Made by a program: the position numbers and the translations under genes
The notes under the pieces: generated by a model
The model's database searches: none
Told to the model about the DNA's origin: nothing
What the model saw: the letters and a program-made list of their open reading frames with translations, nothing else
In this document: piece after piece, positions 32,947 through 41,085 of the stretch
How the letters are laid out: every line of letters begins with the position of its first letter
How positions within the stretch are numbered: position 1 is the stretch's first letter
Origin: DASQPR01 sp035713725
Lineage (GTDB): Bacteria > Actinomycetota > Actinomycetes > Mycobacteriales > Micromonosporaceae
DNA: 64,000 nt
Assembly: GCA_035713725.1 (NCBI GenBank)
Contig: DASTMZ010000209.1
Span: forward strand, 1 to 64,000
Reading direction: 5' to 3'

Positions 32947-34080
32947 GTGCCGACGGCACCGCCGAAGGGGTTGGAGATCCGGGTCGCCCACAAGGGTGAT
33001 CTCGGCGCGCTGGTGTCGGCGATGGGGCAGCGCGAGTTCTTCACCGATCGGATCGGCCGGACCCGCCAACGCGCCGGCGCACTGCTGGTGGCCTGGCTCG
33101 ATGGTGCGGTGGTCGGAGACGTGTACCTGCACTGCGAGGTACCGGAGGAGCCGGAGTTACGGCGCACCTTTCCCGGCGTACCCGTGTTGAATCATCTCGA
33201 AGTGACGCCGCGGTTGCAGCGGCGCGGAATCGGGACGGCGCTGATCCGAGCGTGTGAGGCGGCGGCGTGCGAGCGTGGTCACGACGTCCTGTTGCTCGGT
33301 GTTGGTCTGGACAACCCGGACGCACGGCGGCTGTACGAGCGGCTCGGCTATCACGACTGGGGTCAGGGTCCGATCGTGACGCATTGGACCGAGCCGGACG
33401 GTCGTGGTGGCACACGCCGCGTGTCACTCGACATCGACGTGATGGTGGCGTCGCTCGCCGCACCGTGGGTGGACGCGTGGGCGGCCTGGCATCCAACGGA
33501 GATCACCCGGCGGCTGGCCGACGTGGAGCGGCCCTGGCATGTGGCCGGCGGATGGGCGTTAGACCTGTGGTACGCCGAGAAGGGGCTCGGCCGGCTGCGC
33601 GACCACGAAGATCTGGAGATCGCGATCCCGCGCGGCTCATTCCGGGTGTTCGTCGACGCGCTCGGCCTGCGGCCGTACGGCGTGCACGCCGGCGCGATCT
33701 GGCCGCTGGGTGCGGCGACGCCGCGGCGGCACGTACGGCAAGTGTGGATGGCCGAGAACGGCTCGTACCGGACGGACATGTTTCTCGAGGCCGGCGGCGA
33801 CCGCACCTGGGTGTACAAACGCGACAAGCGCATCAGGCGACCGATGTCCCAGGCGATCGCGCGCACCAACGCCGGCATCCCGTACCTGCGTCCCGAGGCC
33901 GCGCTGCTCTACAAGTCGGGTGCGCCGCGCGGCGTACCCCGGGAGAAGGACGAAGCGGACTTCGCAGCCGTCGCACCCGAGTTGGACGATGGTGCGCGCG
34001 GTTGGCTCGACAGCGCCCTGGCGATCGCCCGCCCGGATCACCCGTGGCGCAAGGCGTTACGGAACGTTCGCGTTCGTTAA
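32947..34080 (+). CDS. fusion of GNAT acetyltransferase and ANT(2'')-like nucleotidyltransferase domains
   Basis: 377 residues. Residues about 10-150 are a GNAT domain with LNHLEVTPRLQRRGIGTALI (acetyl-CoA loop) and DNPDARRLYERLGY. Residues about 185-320 resemble the aminoglycoside 2''-nucleotidyltransferase/LinB-like fold: VAGGWALDLWYAEKGLGRLR, with D206, then HEDLE (220-224) in place of the usual HxDxD metal motif. Both halves are the kinds of domain that modify small molecules, but neither substrate is known, and the second acidic residue is Glu. The gene takes the place of the stand-alone GNAT gene found between etfA and iscS in mycobacteria. Confidence 0.82.
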   Translation: MPTAPPKGLEIRVAHKGDLGALVSAMGQREFFTDRIGRTRQRAGALLVAWLDGAVVGDVYLHCEVPEEPELRRTFPGVPVLNHLEVTPRLQRRGIGTALIRACEAAACERGHDVLLLGVGLDNPDARRLYERLGYHDWGQGPIVTHWTEPDGRGGTRRVSLDIDVMVASLAAPWVDAWAAWHPTEITRRLADVERPWHVAGGWALDLWYAEKGLGRLRDHEDLEIAIPRGSFRVFVDALGLRPYGVHAGAIWPLGAATPRRHVRQVWMAENGSYRTDMFLEAGGDRTWVYKRDKRIRRPMSQAIARTNAGIPYLRPEAALLYKSGAPRGVPREKDEADFAAVAPELDDGARGWLDSALAIARPDHPWRKALRNVRVR

Positions 34081-34130
34081 GGGTTGCGCTCGGTCGGAGA
34101 CCGGCCCAGTGGTGGATAGGCTAGGAGACG

Positions 34131-35303
34131 ATGGCATATCTTGATCACGCCGCGACCACGCCAATGATCGACGAGGCGGTGGAGGCCTACGTGGCCGCCG
34201 CCCGCGAGGTCGGCAACGCATCGTCGCTGCACCGACCCGGCCGGCTCGCCCGCCGCAGCGTGGAGGAGTCGCGCGAGTGCATTGCGGCGGCACTCGGTGC
34301 TCGTCCGTCCGAAGTGATCTTCACCGGTGGCGGTACGGAGGCCGACAACCTCGCCGTCAAGGGCATCTTTTGGGCGCGCCGTGCCGCGGCGGCCGGTCGC
34401 GTCCGCATCGTGGCAAGCAGCATCGAGCACCACGCCGTGCTGGACGCGGTCGAGTGGCTCGGTGCCCACGAGGGCGCCGAGATCACCTGGCTGCCGGTGG
34501 ACGGCGTCGGACGCGTCTCGCCGGAGGCGTTCGCGGAGGCGTTGGGCGACCCGAATGACGTGGCCGTCGTGACCACCATGTGGGCCAACAACGAGATCGG
34601 CACTATTCAGCCGGTAGCTGCGCTGGCCGCGCTCGCGGCGACCGCCGACGTGCCGCTGCACTCCGACGCGATCCAAGCGGTCGGCCAGGTGCCGGTGGAC
34701 TTCGCCGCGTCCGGGGTGGCGGCGATGTCGGTGACCGGGCACAAGCTCGGCGGCCCGGTCGGGGTCGGCGCCCTGTTGCTCGGCCGGGACGTGGCATGTA
34801 CGCCGCTGCTGCACGGCGGCGGTCAGGAACGCGACGTACGCTCCGGGACGCTCGACGTGGCCGGCATTGTGGCGTTCGCGACCGCGGTCGAGGCGAGCGT
34901 CAAGCGCCAACAGGAGCACGCGGCAACCGTGTCGGCGTTGCGCGAGGAGCTGGTCGCGCGCGTGCGGGCTGCGGTACCGGATGCGGTCTACAACGGGGAT
35001 CCCGTCAACCGGTTGCCGGGCAACGCCCACTTCTCGTTCCCGGGCTGCGCCGGAGATGCGCTGTTGCTGCTGCTGGACGCGGCCGGGATCGCGTGCTCAA
35101 CCGGCTCGGCATGCTCGGCCGGTGTGGCGCAGCCGTCACACGTGTTGCTTGCCATGGGCGCGGACGATGACCGCGCCCGATCGTCGCTGCGGTTCACGCT
35201 CGGGCACACATCGACATCGGCGGAGATCGACGAGTTGATCGCGGCGTTGCCGGGTGCCGTCGACCGCGCCCGGCGCGCGTACCGGCCGGCGCCCGGTCGC
35301 TGA
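34131..35303 (+). CDS. iscS: cysteine desulfurase (IscS/NifS class)
   Basis: 390 residues. It has LDHAATTPM, SSIEHHAVLDAVEWL, the PLP lysine K205 in SVTGHKLGGP and the active-site loop Cys328 in STGSACSAG. It takes sulfur from cysteine as an enzyme persulfide. The next housekeeping gene, mnmA, uses that sulfur for tRNA thiolation; in mycobacteria the two are close together (Rv3025c, Rv3024c). Here about 1.2 kb containing a nuclease gene and two hairpin repeats separates them. Confidence 0.94.
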   Translation: MAYLDHAATTPMIDEAVEAYVAAAREVGNASSLHRPGRLARRSVEESRECIAAALGARPSEVIFTGGGTEADNLAVKGIFWARRAAAAGRVRIVASSIEHHAVLDAVEWLGAHEGAEITWLPVDGVGRVSPEAFAEALGDPNDVAVVTTMWANNEIGTIQPVAALAALAATADVPLHSDAIQAVGQVPVDFAASGVAAMSVTGHKLGGPVGVGALLLGRDVACTPLLHGGGQERDVRSGTLDVAGIVAFATAVEASVKRQQEHAATVSALREELVARVRAAVPDAVYNGDPVNRLPGNAHFSFPGCAGDALLLLLDAAGIACSTGSACSAGVAQPSHVLLAMGADDDRARSSLRFTLGHTSTSAEIDELIAALPGAVDRARRAYRPAPGR

Positions 35304-35370
35304 GCGCCCGCGCGTTGGTCGCGGCTCGGCCGCGTCTGGCTCACGCTCCGCGCGTTTTGGTCGGGGGCTC

Positions 35371-35440
35371 GTCGTGACCTTGCGGGGAAATCGCTGGAAC
35401 GGTCATCGAGGTTCCAACAAAAGGCCCGCAAGGTCATGAC
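35371..35440. repeat. 70-bp hairpin repeat, copy 1
   Basis: Outer arms GTCGTGACCTTGCGGG (35371-35386) and its partner (35425-35440) pair at 15 of 16 positions; an inner stem TGGAAC/GTTCCA (35395-35400, 35411-35416) closes a 10-nt loop. It lies 40 bp before the nuclease gene and is about 90% identical to copy 2. Confidence 0.92.
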
Positions 35441-35479
35441 CGGATCGCGTACGGACGCATCGATGTTCATAATTCCTTA

Positions 35480-36382
35480 GTGCCTCCACGTGCCATCAGG
35501 CCCACGCGCCTGGGCGATCGACCGTTTCGTGGTAGCGACGCGATTGCCGCCGGTCTGCTGACTCCGATGCAGTTGCGCGGCTCGAACTGGCGGCGGCTGT
35601 TTCGCGACGTGTACGTCAGTTCGGCCGCTCGGGACGACCACATGACACGAGTAGCGGGTGCCGCGCTCGTCATCCCGTCCGGTGCACTGATCTCCGGTCG
35701 CTCCGCCGCGCTGTTGTGGGGCTCGAAGATGGGCGACTTCGACGGGCCTGTCGAAGTGTTGACCCCGCGTCGATTCGGACCGGTCGCTGGGCTCGCCATC
35801 CGTACCGGACCCGTGCACCCGGCGGACGTGGCCGTGCGTTGGCGAATGCCGGTCTGCGCGCCGCTACGGACCGGTTGGGAGCTGGCCAGGGCACTGCCGG
35901 AGTTGGACGCGGTCGGCTGGATCGACGCCCTCGGACATGCCCGGCGGCTGCGCAAGGGCCAGCTCACCGCCGAGTCGCTGCGACACTTCGGAGCGATGGG
36001 TTCACTCAAAGCCGCGAATACACTCAGCCTCCGCGATCCGCGCGCAGAGTCGCCACCCGAGTCCGAGCTCCGTGTGCACATCCACCACTACCGCCTGCCC
36101 CGGCCGGTGCCGCAGTATCGCGTGTTCGTGGCCGGCCAATTCGTGGCCCGTGTCGACCTGGCGTGGCCCGATCTCCGTTTCGCGGTCGAGTACGACGGCC
36201 AGTGGCATGTCGATCCGCGGCAGCTGGCCGACGACCGCGTACGCCTCCGGGCGCTGCACGCGGCCGGGTGGGAGGTCTTCCACGTGACCCGCGCCGACAT
36301 GGCCGACGTCGCGCGACTCATGCGTGATCTCGGCGCGGCACTCGAAAGGCGGCGCGCTCAGAGCCGCCTCGCAATGTCGTGA
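35480..36382 (+). CDS. DUF559 PD-(D/E)XK-type nuclease protein with AbiEi-like N-terminus
   Basis: 300 residues from a GTG at 35480. The N-terminal 150 residues resemble the helix-turn-helix/AbiEi-like part common to these proteins (WRRLFRDVYVS, ISGRSAALLWG). The C-terminal domain carries the nuclease core: E in ESPPESELR, D in VARVDLAWPD, then FAVEYDGQWH, matching DUF559/Vsr-like PD-(D/E)XK folds. The natural role of the family is unknown; it is expanded in actinobacteria. The gene is bracketed by two copies of a 70-bp hairpin repeat, and its TGA stop lies inside the downstream copy, so gene and repeat appear to form one cassette. Confidence 0.85.
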   Translation: MPPRAIRPTRLGDRPFRGSDAIAAGLLTPMQLRGSNWRRLFRDVYVSSAARDDHMTRVAGAALVIPSGALISGRSAALLWGSKMGDFDGPVEVLTPRRFGPVAGLAIRTGPVHPADVAVRWRMPVCAPLRTGWELARALPELDAVGWIDALGHARRLRKGQLTAESLRHFGAMGSLKAANTLSLRDPRAESPPESELRVHIHHYRLPRPVPQYRVFVAGQFVARVDLAWPDLRFAVEYDGQWHVDPRQLADDRVRLRALHAAGWEVFHVTRADMADVARLMRDLGAALERRRAQSRLAMS

Positions 36383-36446
36383 CCTTGCGGGGAAATCGTT
36401 GGAACGGCTCTCCAGGTTCCAACAAAAACGCCCGCAAGGTCATGAC
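36376..36446. repeat. 70-bp hairpin repeat, copy 2
   Basis: Same structure as copy 1 with outer arms at 36376-36391 and 36431-36446; the inner stem is one pair longer (TTGGAAC/GTTCCAA). Differences from copy 1 are mainly in the loop (four changes) plus one indel by the A-run. The stop codon of the nuclease gene (36380-36382) is within its left arm. Confidence 0.92.
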
Positions 36447-36531
36447 CGGCCGCCGGGGGACCGAGCCGGCGAGCGCGCCGGCGAGCGCGCGGCGACGAGC
36501 CGATCCGAGCCCGCCCGGTACCCTTGGTCAC

Positions 36532-37635
36532 GTGCGTGTACTGGCGGCGATGAGCGGCGGGGTGGACTCCGCTGTGGCTGCAGCGCGCGCCGCCGACGCT
36601 GGGCATGCCGTCACCGGCGTACACCTTGCGCTGTCGCGGAATCCGCAGACCTACCGCTCCGGAGCACGCGGCTGCTGCACGCTCGAGGACGCTCGCGACG
36701 CTCGGCGCGCTGCCGACGTGATCGGCATCCCGTTCTATGTCTGGGACATGGCCGACCAGTTCCACGCCGACGTGGTGGACGACTTCGTCGCCGAGTACGC
36801 CGCCGGCCGTACTCCCAATCCCTGCGTCCGCTGCAACGAGAAGATCAAGTTTGCCGCGGTGCTGGACCGGGCGATCGCCCTGGGGTTCGATGCCGTGGTG
36901 ACGGGACACCACGCGCGTCTCGGCGCGGACGGCCTGCTACGGCGCAGTGTGGACCTGGGCAAGGATCAGTCGTACGTGCTCGCGGTGCTGACCCGCGACC
37001 AGCTTGGCAGGTCGATGTTTCCGCTCGGGGAGTCCACCAAGGCGCACGTGCGCGCCGAGGCGGCGGAGCGGGGCCTCGCGGTCGCCGAGAAGCCGGACTC
37101 GCACGACATCTGCTTCATCGCCGACGGCGACACACGCGGCTTCCTCAGCGCGCGGCTGGGCGCGTCACCGGGCGACATCGTGGACGACGCGAGCGGCCGT
37201 GTGCTCGGCCGGCACGCCGGTGCACACGGATTCACCATCGGCCAGCGCAAGGGATTGCGCCTGGATCGACCCGCTCCGGACGGACGTCCGCGCTACGTGC
37301 TGTCGATCACGCCGGTGACCAACACCGTGACCGTGGGACCCGCCGAGGCACTCGACGTGGACGTCGTGACCGCGGAACGCGCGGTGTGGACCGGCATCGC
37401 GCCGCCCGATCGGCCGGTGCCCGCCGAGGTGCAGATGCGCGCCCACGGTGAGACCGCGTCCGCGATGGTGGCGGCCACGACGGACGGCGCGGTCGTGGCC
37501 ACGCTTGATTCGCCGGTACGCGGAATTGCCGCCGGCCAGGCGATCGTGGCGTACCAGCCGGACCCGGCGGGCGACATCGTGCTCGGGTCGGCCACCATCA
37601 CGCGGGCGGACCGAGCCGTTCGCGCGGCGTCGTGA
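36532..37635 (+). CDS. mnmA: tRNA 2-thiouridine(34) synthase
   Basis: 367 residues from the GTG at 36532, where the family sequence begins (VRVLAAMSGGVDS); the frame is open further upstream into the hairpin repeat, but that part has no homology. The PP-loop SGGVDS binds ATP; the catalytic cysteines are C101 (PNPCVRCNE) and C194 (SHDICFI). It thiolates U34 of Lys/Glu/Gln tRNAs with sulfur from the cysteine desulfurase. Its stop overlaps the next start (GTGA at 37632-37635). Confidence 0.94.
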   Translation: MRVLAAMSGGVDSAVAAARAADAGHAVTGVHLALSRNPQTYRSGARGCCTLEDARDARRAADVIGIPFYVWDMADQFHADVVDDFVAEYAAGRTPNPCVRCNEKIKFAAVLDRAIALGFDAVVTGHHARLGADGLLRRSVDLGKDQSYVLAVLTRDQLGRSMFPLGESTKAHVRAEAAERGLAVAEKPDSHDICFIADGDTRGFLSARLGASPGDIVDDASGRVLGRHAGAHGFTIGQRKGLRLDRPAPDGRPRYVLSITPVTNTVTVGPAEALDVDVVTAERAVWTGIAPPDRPVPAEVQMRAHGETASAMVAATTDGAVVATLDSPVRGIAAGQAIVAYQPDPAGDIVLGSATITRADRAVRAAS

Positions 37636-38660
37636 CCGAGCGCACCGACGCGGCCCCGTGGTCGCTGGGCGATCCATGGCCGTGGAGCCCCGGCAGCGCG
37701 ACCGGCATCGGCTCGTTGCCCGGCCGGGACATCCTCGAGGCAGTCAAGACCGTTCTCGGCGAGCTACCGGACCTGCCCTACTTGCCGGAGCTTCCGGCGC
37801 GTGGACCGGGTGCCGACATGGTCGGTCGTAGCGCCGGTCTGCTCGTCGACCTGCCCGTCGAGCTATACGCCGGCCGGTGGCGCACGGCCGCGCACGCCGG
37901 AGTCGACCTGCGGCGGGTGCGTGACATTTGGGAGCGTGATCTCGACGCACTCACCGACGGCGCAGCGGACTTCGACGGACCGCTCAAGGTGCAGGCCGCC
38001 GGACCGTGGACGCTCGCCGCGTCGCTGGACCTGCCGATCGGCGGCCGGATGCTGCGTGACGCGGGTGCGGTGCGCGACCTGACGTCGTCGCTGGCGGAGG
38101 GCGTTGCGGCACATGTCGCCGAGCTGCGGACCCGGTTGCCGCACGCTCGGCTGCTGGTCCAGCTCGATGAGCCGTCGCTGCCCGCGGTGCTGGCCGGACG
38201 CGTACCCACCGAGAGCGGGTACGACATGCTGGCCGCGATCGATGACACCGTGGCGACCGCCGCGCTGGCGGACGTTGTCTCGGCCGCGGGCGTACCGGTG
38301 GTCGTGCACTGCTGCGCGGCCGACGCACCGATCGATTTGTTCCGCACGATCGGCGCCTGTGCGGTGGCGATCGACCTCGATCTCGTCCGCGACCTGGATC
38401 CGCTGGCCGAGGCGCTCGACAGCGGCCTTGGCCTCTTCGCGGGCGCCGTGTCGACCGATCCGAACGCCACCGACCCGTCATCGGCGGCGGTCGCGGATCG
38501 CGTCAAGCGCCTGTGGCACACGCTCGGCTTCTCGACGAGCCAGTTGCCCGACCAAGTTGTCGTGACGCCGGCATGCGGGTTAGCCGAATTGTCGATGGTC
38601 CGGGCACAGCAAGTCACTACAGCGTGTCGGGAAGCCGGCCGGCGGCTATCGGACGGCTGA
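37632..38660 (+). CDS. MetE C-terminal-like (cobalamin-independent methionine synthase-like) protein
   Basis: 342 residues, GTG start coupled to mnmA. It matches the UROD/MetE-like fold: TGIGSLPG at the N-terminus, LVQLDEPSLPAVL, VVVHCCAADAP with a zinc-ligand-like His-Cys pair, and VTPACGLAELS with the second Cys. It lacks the N-terminal half of MetE. A homologue lies by ligA in mycobacteria (Rv3015c). A role in methyl or thiol transfer is likely, but the substrate is not known. Confidence 0.82.
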   Translation: MTERTDAAPWSLGDPWPWSPGSATGIGSLPGRDILEAVKTVLGELPDLPYLPELPARGPGADMVGRSAGLLVDLPVELYAGRWRTAAHAGVDLRRVRDIWERDLDALTDGAADFDGPLKVQAAGPWTLAASLDLPIGGRMLRDAGAVRDLTSSLAEGVAAHVAELRTRLPHARLLVQLDEPSLPAVLAGRVPTESGYDMLAAIDDTVATAALADVVSAAGVPVVVHCCAADAPIDLFRTIGACAVAIDLDLVRDLDPLAEALDSGLGLFAGAVSTDPNATDPSSAAVADRVKRLWHTLGFSTSQLPDQVVVTPACGLAELSMVRAQQVTTACREAGRRLSDG

Positions 38661-38708
38661 AAATCCGAAAAAGGCGTCCCACAACCGTCCGGGCCTGTTG
38701 AGACCGCA

Positions 38709-38720
38709 CCGGAATTCCGG
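38709..38720. promoter_or_regulatory. perfect 12-bp palindrome before the ferric reductase gene
   Basis: CCGGAATTCCGG lies 38 bp upstream of the reductase start in a 98-bp gap. It may be an operator for an iron- or redox-linked regulator; nothing beyond symmetry and position supports this. Confidence 0.25.
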
Positions 38721-38758
38721 CAGCATCGACGCGACCCCCATCCGACGGGAGCAACAGG

Positions 38759-40450
38759 GTGCATCCGCGATCGGCCGATGAACGTGGCCGTCGGCGACAT
38801 CCGCCCAACCGTCCGCCTCGGCATCCCGCCGATGAGTACGGGACAGCGGGCCGACCTCGTGGCCCCGAAGGCGACTACTCTTCGTACTTGCCGCAGTACG
38901 ATTCGGCGCGACCCGTACCCGACCAGGCCGCCTGGGGGCCGACGCCAGACGACGTGCGGCGACTGCCGCCGCCGCTCACCGTGACGGCCACCGGAACGAT
39001 TCCCCGCGTACGCCTTCCCGACGGTCCCGGCCGTCGCCCACACCCGCGCTGGCACCGTGAGCCGGAGGCGCCGGCCGCGCTGCACCACGAGTACGTCGGC
39101 GACTGGGGCTACCAGCCGGTGGTGCCCGAGCAGGTCGACGGCGGCGCCCGCGTCTTCCTCAAGGTGCTGTTCTGGTTCATGGCGGCGGTGTCCGTCGAGT
39201 TGTGGTGGCTCGACACGCCATCGCACTCGGTGCACGGCACGGCCGCGATCCTCACCGAGAGCGGTCGCGTCACCGGCATGATCGCGGGCTACGTGCTGCT
39301 GGTCCAGATCCTGCTCATGAGCCGGGTGGACTGGTTGGAGCAATGGATCGGCGCGCATGATCTGCTCGGGTGGCACCGAGCGCTCGGTGGCGCGCTGTTC
39401 TTCCTGGTCATCGCGCACGTCGTGCTGATCACGCTCGGGTACGCAGGCGAAGCAGACATCAGCGTCGTCGCGCAGACGGCACAGCTGTGGACGTCCTTCG
39501 CGGCGATGATCAGTGCATACATCGCGACCTTCATCCTGATCGCGATCGCGGCGATGGCGATCCGGGTGGTACGCCGCCGGATGCCGTACGAGCTCTGGTA
39601 TTACCTGCATCTCGGCAGCTACCTCGTGCTGTTGCTGAGCTACGGGCACCAGTTCGCGGACGGGCAGGAGCTGTCGTCGAACGGGTTCGGGCGATGGTAC
39701 TGGCGGTCGCTCTACTTCGTCGTCCTCGCCTGCATCATCTCCGGTCGCATCATCCGGCCGATCACGTTGAACATGCGGCACCGGCTGCGGGTCGCCGAGA
39801 TCGTGCCGGAGTCGAGCGACATGGTCTCGGTCTACATCACGGGGCGCCGCCTCGAGGACCTCAACGCACGCGCCGGTCAGTACTTCCGGTGGCGGTTCAT
39901 GGCTCGCCGGTGCTGGTGGCAGGCGCACCCGTTCTCGCTCTCCGCGGCGCCGAACGGCCGGTGGCTGCGGCTGACCATCAAGGTGGTCGGCAACCACACC
40001 GCCGACCTGCGAGAGCTGCGGCCAGGCGTACCGGTCATCGTCGAGGGCCCGTGGGGGATCTTCACGGCGGAGCAGCGCCGTCGGCCAAGCGCGCTGCTCA
40101 TCGCCGGCGGCAGCGGAATCGCGCCGATCCGCGCGCTGCTAGAGGAGCTGCCGTCCGGAACGATCGTTCTCTACCGGGCGCGTACCCGCGAAGAAGTGAT
40201 CTTCGCCGAGGAGCTGGAGTGGCTCGCCCAGAAGCGTGGCGCGACGCTCTGGTATGTGCTCGGCTCCCGCGATGACGAAGGTCCGCGACGCGCCTTCTCG
40301 CCGAGAGGCATGCGCGAACTCGCGCCGGATGCCCGCCATCGTGATGTCTACCTGTGCGGTCCGCCGGGCCTGGTCGAGGCATCGCTGGCCGCGTTGCGGC
40401 GGCTGCATGTGCCGCGACGCCAGATTCACATGGACCCGTTCGAGTTCTGA
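38759..40450 (+). CDS. ferric reductase-like transmembrane flavohaemoprotein
   Basis: 563 residues; GTG at 38759 with GGGAG at 7 nt. A Pro/Arg-rich cytosolic N-terminus of about 115 residues precedes six membrane helices (about 130-345) with haem-ligand-type histidines in LGWHRALGGALFF, IAHVVLIT and YLHLGSYLVLLLSYGH. The C-terminal half is a FAD/NAD(P)H ferredoxin-reductase-type module: HPFSLSAAPNG, IAGGSGIAPI and VYLCGPPGLVE. It would carry electrons from NAD(P)H through FAD and haem across the membrane. The FMN-binding and ApbE genes that follow suggest the electrons go to a covalent flavin outside. Confidence 0.9.
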   Translation: MHPRSADERGRRRHPPNRPPRHPADEYGTAGRPRGPEGDYSSYLPQYDSARPVPDQAAWGPTPDDVRRLPPPLTVTATGTIPRVRLPDGPGRRPHPRWHREPEAPAALHHEYVGDWGYQPVVPEQVDGGARVFLKVLFWFMAAVSVELWWLDTPSHSVHGTAAILTESGRVTGMIAGYVLLVQILLMSRVDWLEQWIGAHDLLGWHRALGGALFFLVIAHVVLITLGYAGEADISVVAQTAQLWTSFAAMISAYIATFILIAIAAMAIRVVRRRMPYELWYYLHLGSYLVLLLSYGHQFADGQELSSNGFGRWYWRSLYFVVLACIISGRIIRPITLNMRHRLRVAEIVPESSDMVSVYITGRRLEDLNARAGQYFRWRFMARRCWWQAHPFSLSAAPNGRWLRLTIKVVGNHTADLRELRPGVPVIVEGPWGIFTAEQRRRPSALLIAGGSGIAPIRALLEELPSGTIVLYRARTREEVIFAEELEWLAQKRGATLWYVLGSRDDEGPRRAFSPRGMRELAPDARHRDVYLCGPPGLVEASLAALRRLHVPRRQIHMDPFEF

Positions 40451-40478
40451 GGCTGGACCGAGACGAAGGAGGCGCGAC

Positions 40479-41075
40479 GTGCGGCGATCGGTCGCGTTCG
40501 TGTTGGGCACCCTCACCGGAACGTCGCTACTCGTGGGCGCGAAGTTTGGCACCCACGCGCATGGCAGCGCGGCCGGTGGGGACAGCGCGGCGGCCGCGGT
40601 CGTCGCCGGCGGTGCGGTCGTCACCGGCGGATCAAAGGCGCCCGCGCCGACCGCCTCGGGTCACCCGGCGAAACCGGGCGCGAGCGTCACCCCGGGCGGT
40701 AGGCCAAGCGGCACGCCCACCGGCACCACGCCGGCCCCCGGACACACCACGTCGAAGCCCACGCCGAAGCCGACGCCCACCCCGACGCCGACCCAGACCG
40801 GGCCGGCGGACGGCACGTACAAGGCATCCGCGTCGGTGGACGGCGGCCACTACGGCACGCTGTCGATGACCGTCACGATCTCCGGGCACCGGATCACCGC
40901 GGTGTCGGCCAGCGAGTCCAATCCGACCGAGTCGAAATGCTATCGGTCGGCCTGCCCGAAGCTGACGTCCGAGGCGTTGAGCGCGCAGAGCGCCAAAATC
41001 GCCGCGGTATCGGGCGCGACCTACACGTCGTCGGCGTACAAATCGGCGCTCCAGGCCGTGCTGAACGCGGCCTAG
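40479..41075 (+). CDS. exported FMN-binding domain protein
   Basis: 198 residues; AGGAGG precedes the GTG at 40479. A single N-terminal hydrophobic segment (VAFVLGTLTGTSLLVGA) acts as signal or anchor. A Gly/Ala then Pro/Thr-Lys linker of about 75 residues follows. The C-terminal FMN_bind domain has GTYKASASVDGGHYG and the flavinylation motif SGATYTSSAYK, whose Thr is where ApbE attaches FMN. It is placed directly between the reductase and ApbE genes. Confidence 0.9.
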   Translation: MRRSVAFVLGTLTGTSLLVGAKFGTHAHGSAAGGDSAAAAVVAGGAVVTGGSKAPAPTASGHPAKPGASVTPGGRPSGTPTGTTPAPGHTTSKPTPKPTPTPTPTQTGPADGTYKASASVDGGHYGTLSMTVTISGHRITAVSASESNPTESKCYRSACPKLTSEALSAQSAKIAAVSGATYTSSAYKSALQAVLNAA

Positions 41076-41085
41076 GCATACCGTC

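Noticed and set aside
32947..34080. Calling the fusion protein an aminoglycoside-resistance enzyme
   Set aside because: Only the folds are suggested; the metal motif is altered and the context is housekeeping, so the substrate cannot be claimed.
35371..36446. Integron cassette with attC sites
   Set aside because: The geometry is similar, but the hairpins do not show the attC core consensus and no integron integrase is present; kept as an analogy only.
36379..36531. Extended mnmA N-terminus starting inside the hairpin repeat
   Set aside because: The in-frame extension has no family similarity and would begin within the repeat; the MnmA sequence starts at 36532.
37778..39997. 739-codon open frame on the minus strand opposite the MetE-like and reductase genes
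   Set aside because: Same shadow effect; no ribosome site or family motif, and both plus-strand genes are well supported.
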